A DNA stretch of 42,956 nucleotides from Virgibacillus alimentarius (GCF_000709085.1 NZ_JFBD01000003.1:1-42956); one strand, 5' to 3'. Numbered from the stretch's first letter, positions 17,116 through 25,945 are shown. Numbers and translations: made by a program. Notes: generated by a model from the sequence alone, not told the origin.

Positions 17116-17715
17116 ATGAACTTTGCGGAATCTGTTAAGAACAATAGAACTAAATTAGGTTTAAGTTACAGAAAGCTTTCAGAGGAAACTGGAATATCAC
17201 ATAGTCACATTCGTGATATAGAAAATGGAAAGTATACCCCTTCCTTTGATAAGGCTATAAAGTTGGCCAATGCCTTGGACATTAATACTCAAGATGTAAT
17301 AATCACTACATATCAAGCACAGTTTCGTGACCAAATATATGAACTGATTAAAACGTGCGATGAATACAAGGTGAGCATCCCCTATAAAGAATGGGTTAAT
17401 TCCAACTTACCAATTCAACCAATTAGCGAAGATAGAACCAAACTACACGATATTGCTTTTAAAATAGCCGAACCACTCTATAGCGAGTCAAACAAACAAG
17501 TACTAAATAAAAAGTTGGAATTCATCGACTATATTTCAAATTCTCAGTTCAATACATTCACGTATGAAGATACCATTAGGCTTATGGAAATGATGCACAA
17601 AACATCCTTGATCCAAGGTATTCCCGTTGCTAAAAATCGGGTTAACGGATTTATGCAGAAATTAGAAGAAGAAAACGAAACAATAATGAATAATAGAGGT
17701 GACTTAAATGACTAA
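17116..17715 (+). CDS. XRE-family regulator of the integrated element
   Basis: 199 residues from the ATG at 17116, with GAGGTG six bases upstream; the GTG/ATG at 17107-17110 overlap that site. Residues 4-60 form a helix-turn-helix (NRTKLGLSYRKLSEETGISH, then IRDIENGKYTPS). The rest is helical with no known domain. It overlaps the recombinase start by 8 bases (ATGACTAA), so the two are translationally coupled, as with many phage and plasmid repressors placed before an integrase. It likely binds the two AAACCTTACAA sites. Confidence 0.82.
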   Translation: MNFAESVKNNRTKLGLSYRKLSEETGISHSHIRDIENGKYTPSFDKAIKLANALDINTQDVIITTYQAQFRDQIYELIKTCDEYKVSIPYKEWVNSNLPIQPISEDRTKLHDIAFKIAEPLYSESNKQVLNKKLEFIDYISNSQFNTFTYEDTIRLMEMMHKTSLIQGIPVAKNRVNGFMQKLEEENETIMNNRGDLND

Positions 17716-19423
17716 TACCATTCCTGCCGCACTATACGCTCGTGTTAGTACCGAAGAACAGGCTACAGAAGGGTACAGTATTCAAGCACAAATTGAAGAA
17801 ATCGAAGCATATGCAAAAAGAAACAATATGGAAATAGTTTCAAGGTATGTGGATGAAGGTGTAAGCGGAAAGAACATATCTGGCCGTCCTGAAATGAAAA
17901 GACTATTAAAGGAAATCAATAACAACCAATTCAATACTGTTATTGTATATAAGATTGATCGTATATCACGAAAATCTAAAGATGCTTTGGAAATTGCAGA
18001 GCGTTGTCAGCAGTCTAATATCAGTTTAATCAGTCTTATGGAGAATATGGATATAACAACACCCATGGGTAAAATGATGTTTCAAATCTCAAGTAACTTT
18101 GCGGAATACGAAAGAAACTCAATCATTGAACGCTTAAAAATGGGTATGAACCAAAGAGCTAAGCAAGGTTATTACAATGGTGGACGAGTTTTTGGATATG
18201 AAAGTGTTAACAAACTATTGGTAGTAAACGAAGAGGAAGCTCATGTTATACGCCTGATTTTTGATTATGCTGAACAAGATTTAGGCTATAAGGCAATAGT
18301 TTCCCGAATTAATGCTAAGGGATATAAAACAAAACGAGGATGCGATTTCTCAATCGGCACAATTAAAACGATACTGCATAATCCACTTTATATTGGGAAA
18401 ATCCGCTTCAATATGTACGAAAATTGGTCAGAGAAACATCGGAAAGGCAAAAACAAAAATTACATCCTAGTTGATGGAAAACATGAAGCCATTATTGATG
18501 AAGAGCAATGGAATAAGGTGCATCAGATGCGCAAAAAACGTACTACAAGACCTGCACAATCCAACAAACCATATATATTAAATGGACTTATTAAATGCCC
18601 TAAATGTGGATACGGAATGGTTTCTGGATTATCTACAGGTTCAAAAGGTAAAAAGTACCGTTATTATGTATGTGGACTATTTCATAATAAAGGAAGTCGA
18701 GCATGCAGTGCCCATTCCATTCGTGCAGATCGAGCTGAACAGCAAGTGTTTGAAGAATTAAAACGAATTGTATCTGAACCATATGTATTAAAACGTATAA
18801 TTGACGATGTTAATCAAAAACGTAGCCAAGCAATGACTCCAATAAATGATGAAATCAGAATATTAGAGTCTAAATTAAATAAAGTAGAAGTACGTATCAA
18901 TAACATCACGGAACAATTAATGGATGATCCATCTCTAGTGTCTATTTTTAAACCGAAGCTAGCGGAACTGACAGAAGAGAAATCAAATCTCCAAAACAAG
19001 CTTGAAGTGTTGAATACCGAATTAGATGAGTGTGATACAACACCTATTGATACTCAAGCATTACATAACCTTTTAAGTGAATTTGAAAAGGTAATGAGGG
19101 ATGCAAATCCTGAGAAACAAAAAGAACTTCTTCGTTTGATTATTAAGGATATACAAATAACCATGGAGGCAACGCAAGGGGTTGAAAGACTTATTGAAAG
19201 AATCAATTTACACTTTGACTTCACACTAGAGGGATTAAAGCATAATGCTTTAGATGTTGTGAATACAATTCATATTGAATTCGATGAACCAATAAAACCT
19301 TGGATGCTGGAAGAAAGGGCTAGTAAAATGTTGAGCGAATTTATGGATTCGCTTAATATTTTACCCTTGAAAGATGTACGGTTCCCCCCTCATAATCCGA
19401 AAAGCCCGGTACACCTGCTCTAG
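17708..19423 (+). CDS. Large serine recombinase (site-specific integrase)
   Basis: 571 residues. The resolvase domain has [11 protein letters not shown] with catalytic Ser14, [16 protein letters not shown] and [15 protein letters not shown]. The recombinase domain includes [19 protein letters not shown] and [14 protein letters not shown] zinc ribbon (Cys297, Cys300, Cys322, Cys333) and a long coiled coil (about 355-430) follow. This layout is that of phage and SCC-type large serine integrases. The start overlaps the XRE stop. The last 16 or so codons (from about 19376) lie in the antisense of the chromosomal rlmH, so integration changed the C terminus; in a circular form I predict a shorter tail ending near LIFLYFE. 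It probably inserted this element into rlmH. Confidence 0.93.
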   Translation: MTNTIPAALYARVSTEEQATEGYSIQAQIEEIEAYAKRNNMEIVSRYVDEGVSGKNISGRPEMKRLLKEINNNQFNTVIVYKIDRISRKSKDALEIAERCQQSNISLISLMENMDITTPMGKMMFQISSNFAEYERNSIIERLKMGMNQRAKQGYYNGGRVFGYESVNKLLVVNEEEAHVIRLIFDYAEQDLGYKAIVSRINAKGYKTKRGCDFSIGTIKTILHNPLYIGKIRFNMYENWSEKHRKGKNKNYILVDGKHEAIIDEEQWNKVHQMRKKRTTRPAQSNKPYILNGLIKCPKCGYGMVSGLSTGSKGKKYRYYVCGLFHNKGSRACSAHSIRADRAEQQVFEELKRIVSEPYVLKRIIDDVNQKRSQAMTPINDEIRILESKLNKVEVRINNITEQLMDDPSLVSIFKPKLAELTEEKSNLQNKLEVLNTELDECDTTPIDTQALHNLLSEFEKVMRDANPEKQKELLRLIIKDIQITMEATQGVERLIERINLHFDFTLEGLKHNALDVVNTIHIEFDEPIKPWMLEERASKMLSEFMDSLNILPLKDVRFPPHNPKSPVHLL

Positions 19424-19846
19424 CAACACCAGCCTCATCAATTGATGCGGAAATGTCATTTTAGAAAAGGACAACGCAAGATCACTCCGCTTCTGCACCG
19501 CTTCGCTGATCCCGAGTGACCCGCCGATCACAAATACTATTTTGCTCTTTCCGTAGGTCGCAAGCCCGTCCAATTTCGATGCGAGTTGCTCAGAACTTAA
19601 CATTTTCCCGTTTATTTCCAGGGTGATGACAAACGCATCTTGAGAAATATTAGACAAAATGCGTTCACCTTCTTTTCGCTTCACTTCCTGCATTTCTAAT
19701 TCGCTCATCGTTTCCGGAGCTTTTTCGTCTGCTACTTCAATGATATTTACTTTGGCATAGGCACCAAGGCGTTTTAAATATTCTTTGATGCCTTCTTTTA
19801 GATATTTTTCTTTTAATTTTCCAACAGATACGATTGTTATTTTCAA
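19361..19846 (-). CDS. rlmH: 23S rRNA (pseudouridine-1915 N3)-methyltransferase, chromosomal copy with altered tail
   Basis: 161 residues with [14 protein letters not shown] and [13 protein letters not shown], the normal SPOUT fold. Its position matches the usual rlmH (yydA) locus beyond htrC. The C terminus reads RGEPYIFQG rather than the family's RGEPYHK, because the last codons come from the inserted element. The stop lies within the recombinase gene's 3' end. Loss of the terminal His-Lys may weaken the enzyme, as the C-terminal residues lie near the active site in the family; that is inference. It is probably the ancestral copy. Confidence 0.92.
   Translation of the reverse strand: MKITIVSVGKLKEKYLKEGIKEYLKRLGAYAKVNIIEVADEKAPETMSELEMQEVKRKEGERILSNISQDAFVITLEINGKMLSSEQLASKLDGLATYGKSKIVFVIGGSLGISEAVQKRSDLALSFSKMTFPHQLMRLVLLEQVYRAFRIMRGEPYIFQG
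19376..19381. other. Right junction (attR-like) in the 3' end of the chromosomal rlmH
   Basis: GTACGG on the plus strand marks the Pro-Tyr codons after which the chromosomal RlmH departs from the family tail. It matches GTATGG at 15118-15123. It lies inside the recombinase gene. Confidence 0.5.
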
Positions 19847-20017
19847 CGGCTAAACTCCCTTTTTTCGCATTCTCTCATTACTTCCTAGTTTACCAAAAAT
19901 CTTTCATTTGCCATAATGTGTTTGATCCTATTTTCTCTTGGGAAAGGTATTTATATAGTGAAAATAAAGAAGAACTGGATATGCTTAACATATAACGGAT
20001 GGAAAGGAGCGGTTCAT

Positions 20018-20383
20018 ATGAAAATGGAACAAGTTTTATTTATCCAAACAGGGATGGGCATTGATGTACATGGTCAGGATATTACAAAGGCTGCCAGAAG
20101 AGCGGTTGAGGATGCGATTTATAAAAATTCCATGCCTGGGATTGAGAAAAGTCTTCCAGAACAGCGTTTGGAGAATATGAAAGTGAATGTAAAGGTTGCT
20201 GTTCCGCTTGATCGAAATAAATTAGATGTTGATCACATTAAAGAAGTCATACCGTATGGTTCTGTTCATGTTGAGGTTACAGATGGCGGGATGGCAACAA
20301 GCAGCGGGATTATCTTGGATGATAAAGGGGATGAAAATGATTTAATGTATATGGTGAATGCGGCAGTTGAAGTTGGTTACTAA
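20018..20383 (+). CDS. Lin0512-family protein
   Basis: 121 residues from the ATG at 20018, with GGAAAGGAGCGG upstream; the earlier in-frame ATG at 19916 has no site and overlaps promoter-like DNA. The protein (FIQTGMGIDVHGQDITKAA, DAIYKNSMPGIEK, VDHIKEVIPYG, TDGGMATSSGII) matches the Lin0512 family of small conserved Firmicutes proteins of unknown function. It is soluble, with no signal peptide. A terminator follows. Confidence 0.85.
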   Translation: MKMEQVLFIQTGMGIDVHGQDITKAARRAVEDAIYKNSMPGIEKSLPEQRLENMKVNVKVAVPLDRNKLDVDHIKEVIPYGSVHVEVTDGGMATSSGIILDDKGDENDLMYMVNAAVEVGY

Positions 20384-20403
20384 AAATATATTTCCCTTCT
20401 TTC

Positions 20404-20430
20404 GCCCTCCATGTTTAGGGAGGGCTTATT
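20404..20430 (+). terminator. Terminator after the Lin0512-family gene
   Basis: GCCCTCC (20404-20410) pairs with GGAGGGC (20419-20425), followed by a short TTATTTG. Confidence 0.6.
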
Positions 20431-20497
20431 TGATGCTTCTATTAAAAGAGAGTCCATGCCTTTTCATACGCAGAAGTTAGAACCCCTTTCACCTTAT

Positions 20498-20992
20498 TTA
20501 CCTTACAAGTTCTTGCTTTACTTCTTCTATTTGTTTAAGATGCCTTTTTTCGTGATAACCGATAAAGGGGATCCACTGCTTCAAACTTAAATCGCCAAAT
20601 GCCGGGTGTGGATACGTTCTTTGTTCTAAAATCTTCGCTTCTGCAGATTCAGCCAGCTTCGTTAAATCCGCTCTGGAAGCCGCTAGTTTTTCTTTCATTT
20701 CATTCAATGTTATAAATTCATTAGATGGCTGAGCAAATGATGGAGCCTCTGCTTTCGTAGAACGATCCACAGACATTTCGATCGGTTTCTTTGATACCTC
20801 TTTGTTTTCACCATTCTCGATTTGATCAGCAATCGAATGGGTAACGGCCTTTTCGATTAAATACAAATGCTCAAGTACCTGCATAATCGACCAGCGATCT
20901 TCTTCCACTTTCTTATTTAATACTTCATCGGATAAACCACTGACTGCATCCAATATTTCCTGACGTGCTTCGGTATTGATATCCAAGATCAT
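20498..20992 (-). CDS. DinB-superfamily protein
   Basis: 164 residues, four-helix bundle pattern. Candidate metal-ligand histidines lie in VLEHLYLIEKAV and YHEKRHLKQIEE; the segment DRWSIMQVLEHL is typical of DinB/YfiT-like thiol-transferase relatives. GGAGTG precedes the ATG. These proteins are often metal-dependent transferases using bacillithiol or similar thiols, but substrates are mostly unknown. It is encoded alone between the Lin0512 and acetyltransferase genes. Confidence 0.8.
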   Translation of the reverse strand: MILDINTEARQEILDAVSGLSDEVLNKKVEEDRWSIMQVLEHLYLIEKAVTHSIADQIENGENKEVSKKPIEMSVDRSTKAEAPSFAQPSNEFITLNEMKEKLAASRADLTKLAESAEAKILEQRTYPHPAFGDLSLKQWIPFIGYHEKRHLKQIEEVKQELVR

Positions 20993-21154
20993 TCACTCCA
21001 TGAGATAAGATTTTTATATGTATCATTTTACCATATTCAAAAATATCTGGGCTAACATAAACGACAAGTGCATATGTTGAAACGAAAGATCCCCCTTAAC
21101 TTCCTGATGGACCATGGTATAATTGTAAAAAGTAAGTACAAAGAGGTGTTTGCC

Positions 21155-21721
21155 ATGTTTATCAAAGACGTTAATGAAGATATTTCCCTGAGAATACTAT
21201 CGATTCGAGATGCAGAAGCACTGTTTCAAATAACCGATCAGTCACGGGAGCATTTGCGCCAGTGGCTTCCCTGGGTAGATGAAACGAAAACCGTTGAGGA
21301 TTCACGCAGTTTTATTAAAAATTCGTTTCAGCTATATGCGGATGGAACCGGGCTTACAACTGGAATATTCTATCAAGAGGTGCTTGTGGGGGTTGCCGGT
21401 TTTAATAAGTATGATTGGAAAAATCGTATCGGGTATATTGGTTACTGGCTTGCGAGTGCATATCAAGGACATGGAATTATGACAAAAACGGTGCATACAT
21501 TAGTCGATTATGCATTTCATGAACTGGAATTAAATCGGATTGACATTCGGGCTGCGAAAGAAAATAAGCGCAGTCGTTCGATTCCTGAGCGCTTAGGGTT
21601 TACAGAAGAAGGGGTAATAAGGCAAGGGGAATGGCTTTATGATCATTATGTAGACCATGTTATTTACGGCATGCTAAAAAGGGAATGGGCAAAAGTGGAA
21701 CATCCTCCTACCGGGAAATAG
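21155..21721 (+). CDS. GNAT acetyltransferase, RimL-like
   Basis: 188 residues from the ATG at 21155, preceded by AAAGAGGTG; the upstream ATG at 21068 lacks a site. The sequence has the RimL/RimJ pattern: LRILSIRDAEALFQITDQS, HLRQWLPWVDETKTVED, IGYIGYWLASAYQGHGIMTK (acetyl-CoA loop) and HELELNRIDIRAAKENKRSR, then RLGFTEEGVIRQGEWL. Such enzymes acetylate the N terminus of ribosomal proteins or small substrates. It lies alone with its own short leader. Confidence 0.86.
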   Translation: MFIKDVNEDISLRILSIRDAEALFQITDQSREHLRQWLPWVDETKTVEDSRSFIKNSFQLYADGTGLTTGIFYQEVLVGVAGFNKYDWKNRIGYIGYWLASAYQGHGIMTKTVHTLVDYAFHELELNRIDIRAAKENKRSRSIPERLGFTEEGVIRQGEWLYDHYVDHVIYGMLKREWAKVEHPPTGK

Positions 21722-21791
21722 GCTAGAGGGATGTTCAACATTTCCCGGGAAATATCGACATAATCTAACATCATTTCCCCATTATTCTCTT

Positions 21792-22088
21792 TTATTTTTC
21801 AGCCTGTTCATACAATGCATCAAAGTGCTTTACCATTTCAAAATCTACGTCTGTTAGTCCTTTTGCTTGCCAAGAGGAAATTTTTAGCGTGACCATTTTA
21901 TAATCAATCGAGATAAATGGATGATGTTGTTTCGATTCCGCATATTCAGCAATTTGATCCACGAACCTTACTCCGGCCAAGTAATTTTTAAACCGGTATC
22001 TTCGCTCTATCCACTTTTCATCTACCCGTTTCCAATCTGGGACTTGTTCAAGTTCTTTCCTGATTTGGTCTTCACTTAAACGTTCCAT
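21792..22088 (-). CDS. phhB: Pterin-4a-carbinolamine dehydratase
   Basis: 98 residues from the ATG at 22088, which has AAGGAGG six bases upstream; an open upstream extension to 22157 is probably not translated. It shows the PCD/DCoH signature: VPDWKRVDEKWIERRYRFKN, FVDQIAEYAESKQHHPFISI (the His-His-Pro catalytic motif) and YKMVTLKISSW. The enzyme recycles the pterin cofactor after aromatic amino acid hydroxylation; in many bacteria without a hydroxylase its role is unclear. Three DnaA-box-like sites lie upstream, between this gene and the ABC exporter. Confidence 0.88.
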   Translation of the reverse strand: MERLSEDQIRKELEQVPDWKRVDEKWIERRYRFKNYLAGVRFVDQIAEYAESKQHHPFISIDYKMVTLKISSWQAKGLTDVDFEMVKHFDALYEQAEK

Positions 22089-22186
22089 TTTATCCTCCTT
22101 ATTAACTACTTTGAACATTCTCCGGTCTTCCTTGTATTCCCTTTTACTATAAGTCAAAACCTATTCTAAAGCAAAATTCTGAATTT

Positions 22187-22217
22187 TTATGCACAACTTA
22201 TCCACAGTTGTGGACAA
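22187..22217. promoter_or_regulatory. Group of three DnaA-box-like sequences
   Basis: TTATGCACA (22187-22195) and TTATCCACA (22198-22206) match TTATNCACA exactly; TGTGGACAA (22209-22217) is a one-mismatch box on the other strand. They lie within 31 bases. Confidence 0.55.
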
Positions 22218-22220
22218 ATG

Positions 22221-22255
22221 AAATAAAAACAGAGTTCTGCCATATTGCAGAACTC
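22221..22255 (-). terminator. Terminator of the ABC exporter gene
   Basis: On the minus strand GAGUUCUGC pairs with GCAGAACUC (stem 22232-22255), followed by UGUUUUUAUUUC. Confidence 0.85.
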
Positions 22256-22269
22256 CTAATCAAAACTTT

Positions 22270-23985
22270 TTATTGCATTTGTACGCGGTGCAGATGCGCA
22301 AATATCCCATTATGCTGGATCAGTTCATCATGTGTTCCGTCTTCCGTAATCCCATCCTTTGTAACGACCATGATTCGGTCAGCATTTTTAATCGTTGCGA
22401 GCCGGTGAGCAATGATTAAGGTTGTCCGGTCTTTCGCTAATTCATTTAATGCTTTTTGAATGATCATCTCCGTTTCCGTATCGAGTGCTGAAGTTGCTTC
22501 ATCCAAAATTAAGATGGGTGGATTTTTTAGAAACATCCTTGCAATGGCAATCCGCTGTTTCTGACCGCCAGAAAGCTTCAATCCCCGCTCCCCGACTTGT
22601 GTTTCGTAACCATCTGGAAGTTCCTTAATAAATTCTTCCATATGTGCTTTACGTGCTGCACGTTCTATTTCCACGTCGGAAGCACTCAGGTCACCGTAAG
22701 CAATATTTTCGCGTAGTGTTCCCGTAAATAAGAATACATCTTGCTGGACGATTCCGATTTGATGCCGCAAAGATTCCTTTGTCATATCACGTATGTCCAT
22801 TCCGTCTATGGTAATGCTTCCTTTATCTACATCATAGAATCTTGGAATGAGGGAGGAAATCGTTGTCTTTCCGGCACCTGATGGACCAACAAATGCGATG
22901 GTTTCTCCAGCATGAATATTAAAATTCATGGATGTTAAGACGGGGCTCTGCGTTTTTTCATAGCTGAATGTTACATTGTTAAACGAAATATCTCCTTTTA
23001 GCGACCCAACAGGCTTGGCATCTTTACGATTTTCTACTTCTGGTTCTACATCCAACAGATGAATAAATCGTTTAAAGCCTGCCATCCCTTTCGGATAGAG
23101 TTCAAGGAGAGCACTAATTTTTTCAATCGGTTTAAAGAGCACATTCATATATAAAACAAATGCGACTAATTCACCGTAGGATAGTTTATGATTAAAGCTC
23201 AGCCAAGCACCAATGACAAGCACAATTAAAATAACGAAGCGCATCAGCATATGGATATTAGCGGATACGAATGCCATGACCCGGTATGCGCCCAGTTTTG
23301 CCGTCCGAAAGCTGTAATTATCCTTCGTAAAACGCTCCATTTCAAATTGCTCGTTCGTAAACGATTGAACAACACGAACGCCAGCTACCGCATCCTCCAC
23401 TCGAGCATTTACATCAGCAATATCAAAGTACATCTTCCGCCACGCGGCACTCATTTTTATATTACTGTATGCAATCAGACCGATTAAAATGGGAACGATG
23501 ATCAAAATAATTAGTGCTAATTGAAAATTAACCGTAAACATGATCCAAAATGCGCCGATAAATGTCATCGCTGCGATAAAAAAGTCCTCCGGTCCGTGAT
23601 GGGCTAGTTCCCCAATATCAAATAGATCATTGGTAATCCGGCTCATTATATGGCCTGTCTTTGTATTATCAAAAAAGCGAAAAGATTGACGCTGCACATG
23701 GTTAAATAATTCCTGCCGCATATCTGTCTCAATATTAATTCCTAACTTATGCCCCCAGTAAACCACCACGTATTGCAAAAATGTGCTGAGGATGTAAACG
23801 AAAAATAGTAGGATACTGACGGTCACGATTACATTCCAGTTGCCTCCAGGCAGTAAGTCATCAATAAACCACTGAACCGCCACTGGAAAAGCAAGCTCCA
23901 GCAATGCAACGATCACGGCAGAGGTAAAATCAATTATAAATAGGCGCCGATGCGGCTTGTAATAAGAGAAAAAGCGTCGAATCAT
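22270..23985 (-). CDS. ABC exporter with fused membrane and ATPase domains
   Basis: 571 residues. Six membrane helices in the first 310 residues are followed by an ATPase with Walker A GPSGAGKTT, the signature LSGGQKQRIAIAR, Walker B ILILDEATSALD and the H-loop IAHRLATI. This is the half-transporter design of Sav1866/MsbA/BmrA-like exporters that work as homodimers or heterodimers; no second half is adjacent, so a homodimer is more likely. The substrate cannot be read from sequence. It has its own terminator. Confidence 0.9.
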   Translation of the reverse strand: MIRRFFSYYKPHRRLFIIDFTSAVIVALLELAFPVAVQWFIDDLLPGGNWNVIVTVSILLFFVYILSTFLQYVVVYWGHKLGINIETDMRQELFNHVQRQSFRFFDNTKTGHIMSRITNDLFDIGELAHHGPEDFFIAAMTFIGAFWIMFTVNFQLALIILIIVPILIGLIAYSNIKMSAAWRKMYFDIADVNARVEDAVAGVRVVQSFTNEQFEMERFTKDNYSFRTAKLGAYRVMAFVSANIHMLMRFVILIVLVIGAWLSFNHKLSYGELVAFVLYMNVLFKPIEKISALLELYPKGMAGFKRFIHLLDVEPEVENRKDAKPVGSLKGDISFNNVTFSYEKTQSPVLTSMNFNIHAGETIAFVGPSGAGKTTISSLIPRFYDVDKGSITIDGMDIRDMTKESLRHQIGIVQQDVFLFTGTLRENIAYGDLSASDVEIERAARKAHMEEFIKELPDGYETQVGERGLKLSGGQKQRIAIARMFLKNPPILILDEATSALDTETEMIIQKALNELAKDRTTLIIAHRLATIKNADRIMVVTKDGITEDGTHDELIQHNGIFAHLHRVQMQ

Positions 23986-24164
23986 TCCTACACTTCCTTT
24001 AGGTTAGATCGTCCTGTTTATTTTTTAGCGTACCAACAAGATTATATGGTTATTCCTCTCATTTAGCAATAAGAAAAGCAAATTTCGCAAAATAGTTGTA
24101 AAGTTTGTCCACTAAGCTGCATAGATATGTACTGGTTCGATCTCTTTTAGGATGGAGGTGCATC

Positions 24165-24521
24165 ATGTCAAAGTGGGTCTATTATGCAATCGGTTATGTA
24201 TTTATCACGTCAGGGCTTCTTAAATTACTTGTATCCGATTTTGAAGTTATGTTTGTCGGTTTAGGGCTTCCTTTTCCAAGTATAACGTTGCTTCTTGTTG
24301 CCATTGTGGAAATCACAGGGGGAACGCTTATTTTAGGAAGAAGATATATGAAAATAGCGAGCATTGCACTAATGACAATCATGCTCGGGGCCATCTATGT
24401 GACCAAAGTACCAATACTCTTAACAGAAGGATTTTTGTCATTCGCCTTTGAAGCGAGGCTCGATATTGTTATGCTTCTTTTATTAATTCCTATTTTGAGG
24501 TACCGCGAAGTAAACGCGTAA
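24165..24521 (+). CDS. DoxX-like small membrane protein
   Basis: 118 residues from the ATG at 24165, with GGAGGTG seven bases before it; the upstream ATG at 24105 has no site. Four hydrophobic helices (starting YYAIGYVFITSGLLKLL; later VAIVEITGGTLILG and LDIVMLLLLIPIL) fit the DoxX/DoxD-like family. Members of this family occur with redox and thiol systems in the membrane, but the role here is unknown. Confidence 0.78.
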   Translation: MSKWVYYAIGYVFITSGLLKLLVSDFEVMFVGLGLPFPSITLLLVAIVEITGGTLILGRRYMKIASIALMTIMLGAIYVTKVPILLTEGFLSFAFEARLDIVMLLLLIPILRYREVNA

Positions 24522-24546
24522 AAATTATCCAGTTGATGTTGATAAA

Positions 24547-24700
24547 TAATCCACAGAGTTATCCACATATGCACAAGTGTTCCCTGCTATTTTGATGATT
24601 TTTGTCGAAATTATACTATATATAGATTTTCATTATCTTGTTCTCCACATTTGTGCATAACTAATTAAAAATTGTGGACAAAGAGGAAAGTTGTGTATAA
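24547..24700. promoter_or_regulatory. DnaA-box-like cluster between the DoxX-like gene and htrC
   Basis: Exact TTATNCACA matches: TTATCCACA (24559-24567, plus), TTATGCACA (24660-24652, minus) and TTATACACA (24700-24692, minus). One-mismatch copies: 24547-24555, 24567-24575 and 24681-24673. Six boxes in about 155 bases. Confidence 0.65.
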
Positions 24701-24736
24701 GAAAAGGCTATCTCCTTTTTCTAGGAAATAGCCTTT
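24699..24736 (-). terminator. Terminator of the walR-htrC operon
   Basis: On the minus strand AAGGCUAUUUCC pairs with GGAGAUAGCCUU (one mismatch, stem 24703-24736), followed by UUCUUAU. It overlaps the end of the DnaA-box cluster. Confidence 0.8.
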
Positions 24737-24751
24737 TATGGTCATACTTAG

Positions 24752-25945
24752 TTAGTCCTGCTCCGTCAGTTTCAATGTTTTTTCCTGTTGTTTCCCATCT
24801 CGATAAAATGTGATTTTCACTTTATCTCCGACTTCTTTTTCTTGATAGAGAATTTTTCTTAAATCAATCATGTTCATCACTTCTTTTCCATCTAGCTTGG
24901 TGATAACATCCAGGCGCTCCATGCCTGCTCTATCTGCAGGTGATAAAGGATCGACACTCCAAATGTACACACCACCTTCAACTTCTTTAGGAAGATCCAA
25001 TGTTCGATTCCACTCGGATTGTGGTACTTCATCTAATGAGTATATTTCCACTCCTAAATAGGCTCTTTTTACTGTTCCTTCTTTTTCTAATTCATTAATG
25101 ATGGGGCCTGCAGTATCAATAGGAATAGCAAACCCAATGCCCTCGACAGCCTCCTGATGGATTTTCATGGAGTTAATTCCTATCAGTTTGCCGTCAATAT
25201 TAATCAGTGCTCCTCCACTGTTACCAGGATTAATGGCTGCGTCTGTCTGAATCACTTCTGCTTGCCAATCTGCGCGTCCGTCCTGGTTAAAATCCTGAGG
25301 AATTGTACGTTGTTTTCCACTAATTACACCTTGGGTGACAGAGCCGGAAAACATTTGTCCTAATGGGTTTCCGATCGCAATTGCTGGTTCGCCAACCTTT
25401 ACACTACCGGAAGTCCCCATTTCAATTACCTTTTCCACATGCTTGCTGTCCATTCGAAGAACGGCTAAGTCTGAAAATAAATCACTACCCATTAAATCTG
25501 CTTCAATATGTGTGTCATCAAATAATACCACCTCGATGGCGTCTGCTCCCTCAATAACATGGTGGTTCGTTACGACATAGGCATATCCATCTTCTTTTTT
25601 ATAAATTACTCCAGATCCCGAACCGGCTTCACTAACTTCTTGCTGCTGCCAGAAATCCGCTGAGCGTTGGATGTTTGTAACACCTACAACTGCTGGACTC
25701 ACTTTTCCTACAACATCCGTTATTTGAGTAGATACGTCAACATTAACTTGTTTATTTGTGACATTATTTCCATTATCACTTTGACGCACTTCTTCTCTAT
25801 TATCGGGTAAGTTAGAATTCATTAGATTTGGCATAACAACAACCACTAATAAAATTCCTATAATGATTCCAAGAAGTATGGGAATTAACCAACGGCGATT
25901 TTTTTTCCGTGGACTTTTTGGGTAGTGATCGTTATAATAACCCAT
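24752..25945 (-). CDS. htrC: HtrA-family serine protease (HtrC/YycK type)
   Basis: 397 residues. One membrane helix near the N terminus (about 20-40) places the body outside the cytoplasm. The trypsin-like domain has the triad in TNHHVI (His129), SDLAVLRMD (Asp159) and NPGNSGGALI (Ser243). A PDZ domain (about 300-390, GGVYIWSVDPLSPADRAGME) ends the protein. HtrA proteases degrade or refold misfolded envelope proteins. In B. subtilis the equivalent (yycK/yyxA/htrC) also ends the walRK operon, which is the main reason for the symbol; the close paralogues htrA and htrB cannot be excluded on sequence alone. Confidence 0.88.
   Translation of the reverse strand: MGYYNDHYPKSPRKKNRRWLIPILLGIIIGILLVVVVMPNLMNSNLPDNREEVRQSDNGNNVTNKQVNVDVSTQITDVVGKVSPAVVGVTNIQRSADFWQQQEVSEAGSGSGVIYKKEDGYAYVVTNHHVIEGADAIEVVLFDDTHIEADLMGSDLFSDLAVLRMDSKHVEKVIEMGTSGSVKVGEPAIAIGNPLGQMFSGSVTQGVISGKQRTIPQDFNQDGRADWQAEVIQTDAAINPGNSGGALINIDGKLIGINSMKIHQEAVEGIGFAIPIDTAGPIINELEKEGTVKRAYLGVEIYSLDEVPQSEWNRTLDLPKEVEGGVYIWSVDPLSPADRAGMERLDVITKLDGKEVMNMIDLRKILYQEKEVGDKVKITFYRDGKQQEKTLKLTEQD

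Larger units (their letters stand above)
15118..19376. mobile_element. Compact integrated element in rlmH: replication protein plus serine recombinase
   Basis: About 4.3 kb bounded by matching positions in two rlmH 3' ends. Contents in order: rlmH copy, gene II/X-type replication protein and 60-aa protein on the minus strand, then XRE regulator and large serine recombinase on the plus strand. A replication protein together with an integrase suggests an element that can exist as a replicating circle. The size and 3'-rlmH target recall SCC elements, but there is no ccrAB pair. The boundaries are inferred from where the two rlmH genes lose similarity. Confidence 0.65.

Noticed and set aside
17708-19423. 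A ccrA/ccrB-type SCC cassette
   Set aside because: Only one recombinase is present, coupled to an XRE gene and beside a rolling-circle replication gene; no second ccr gene is seen.
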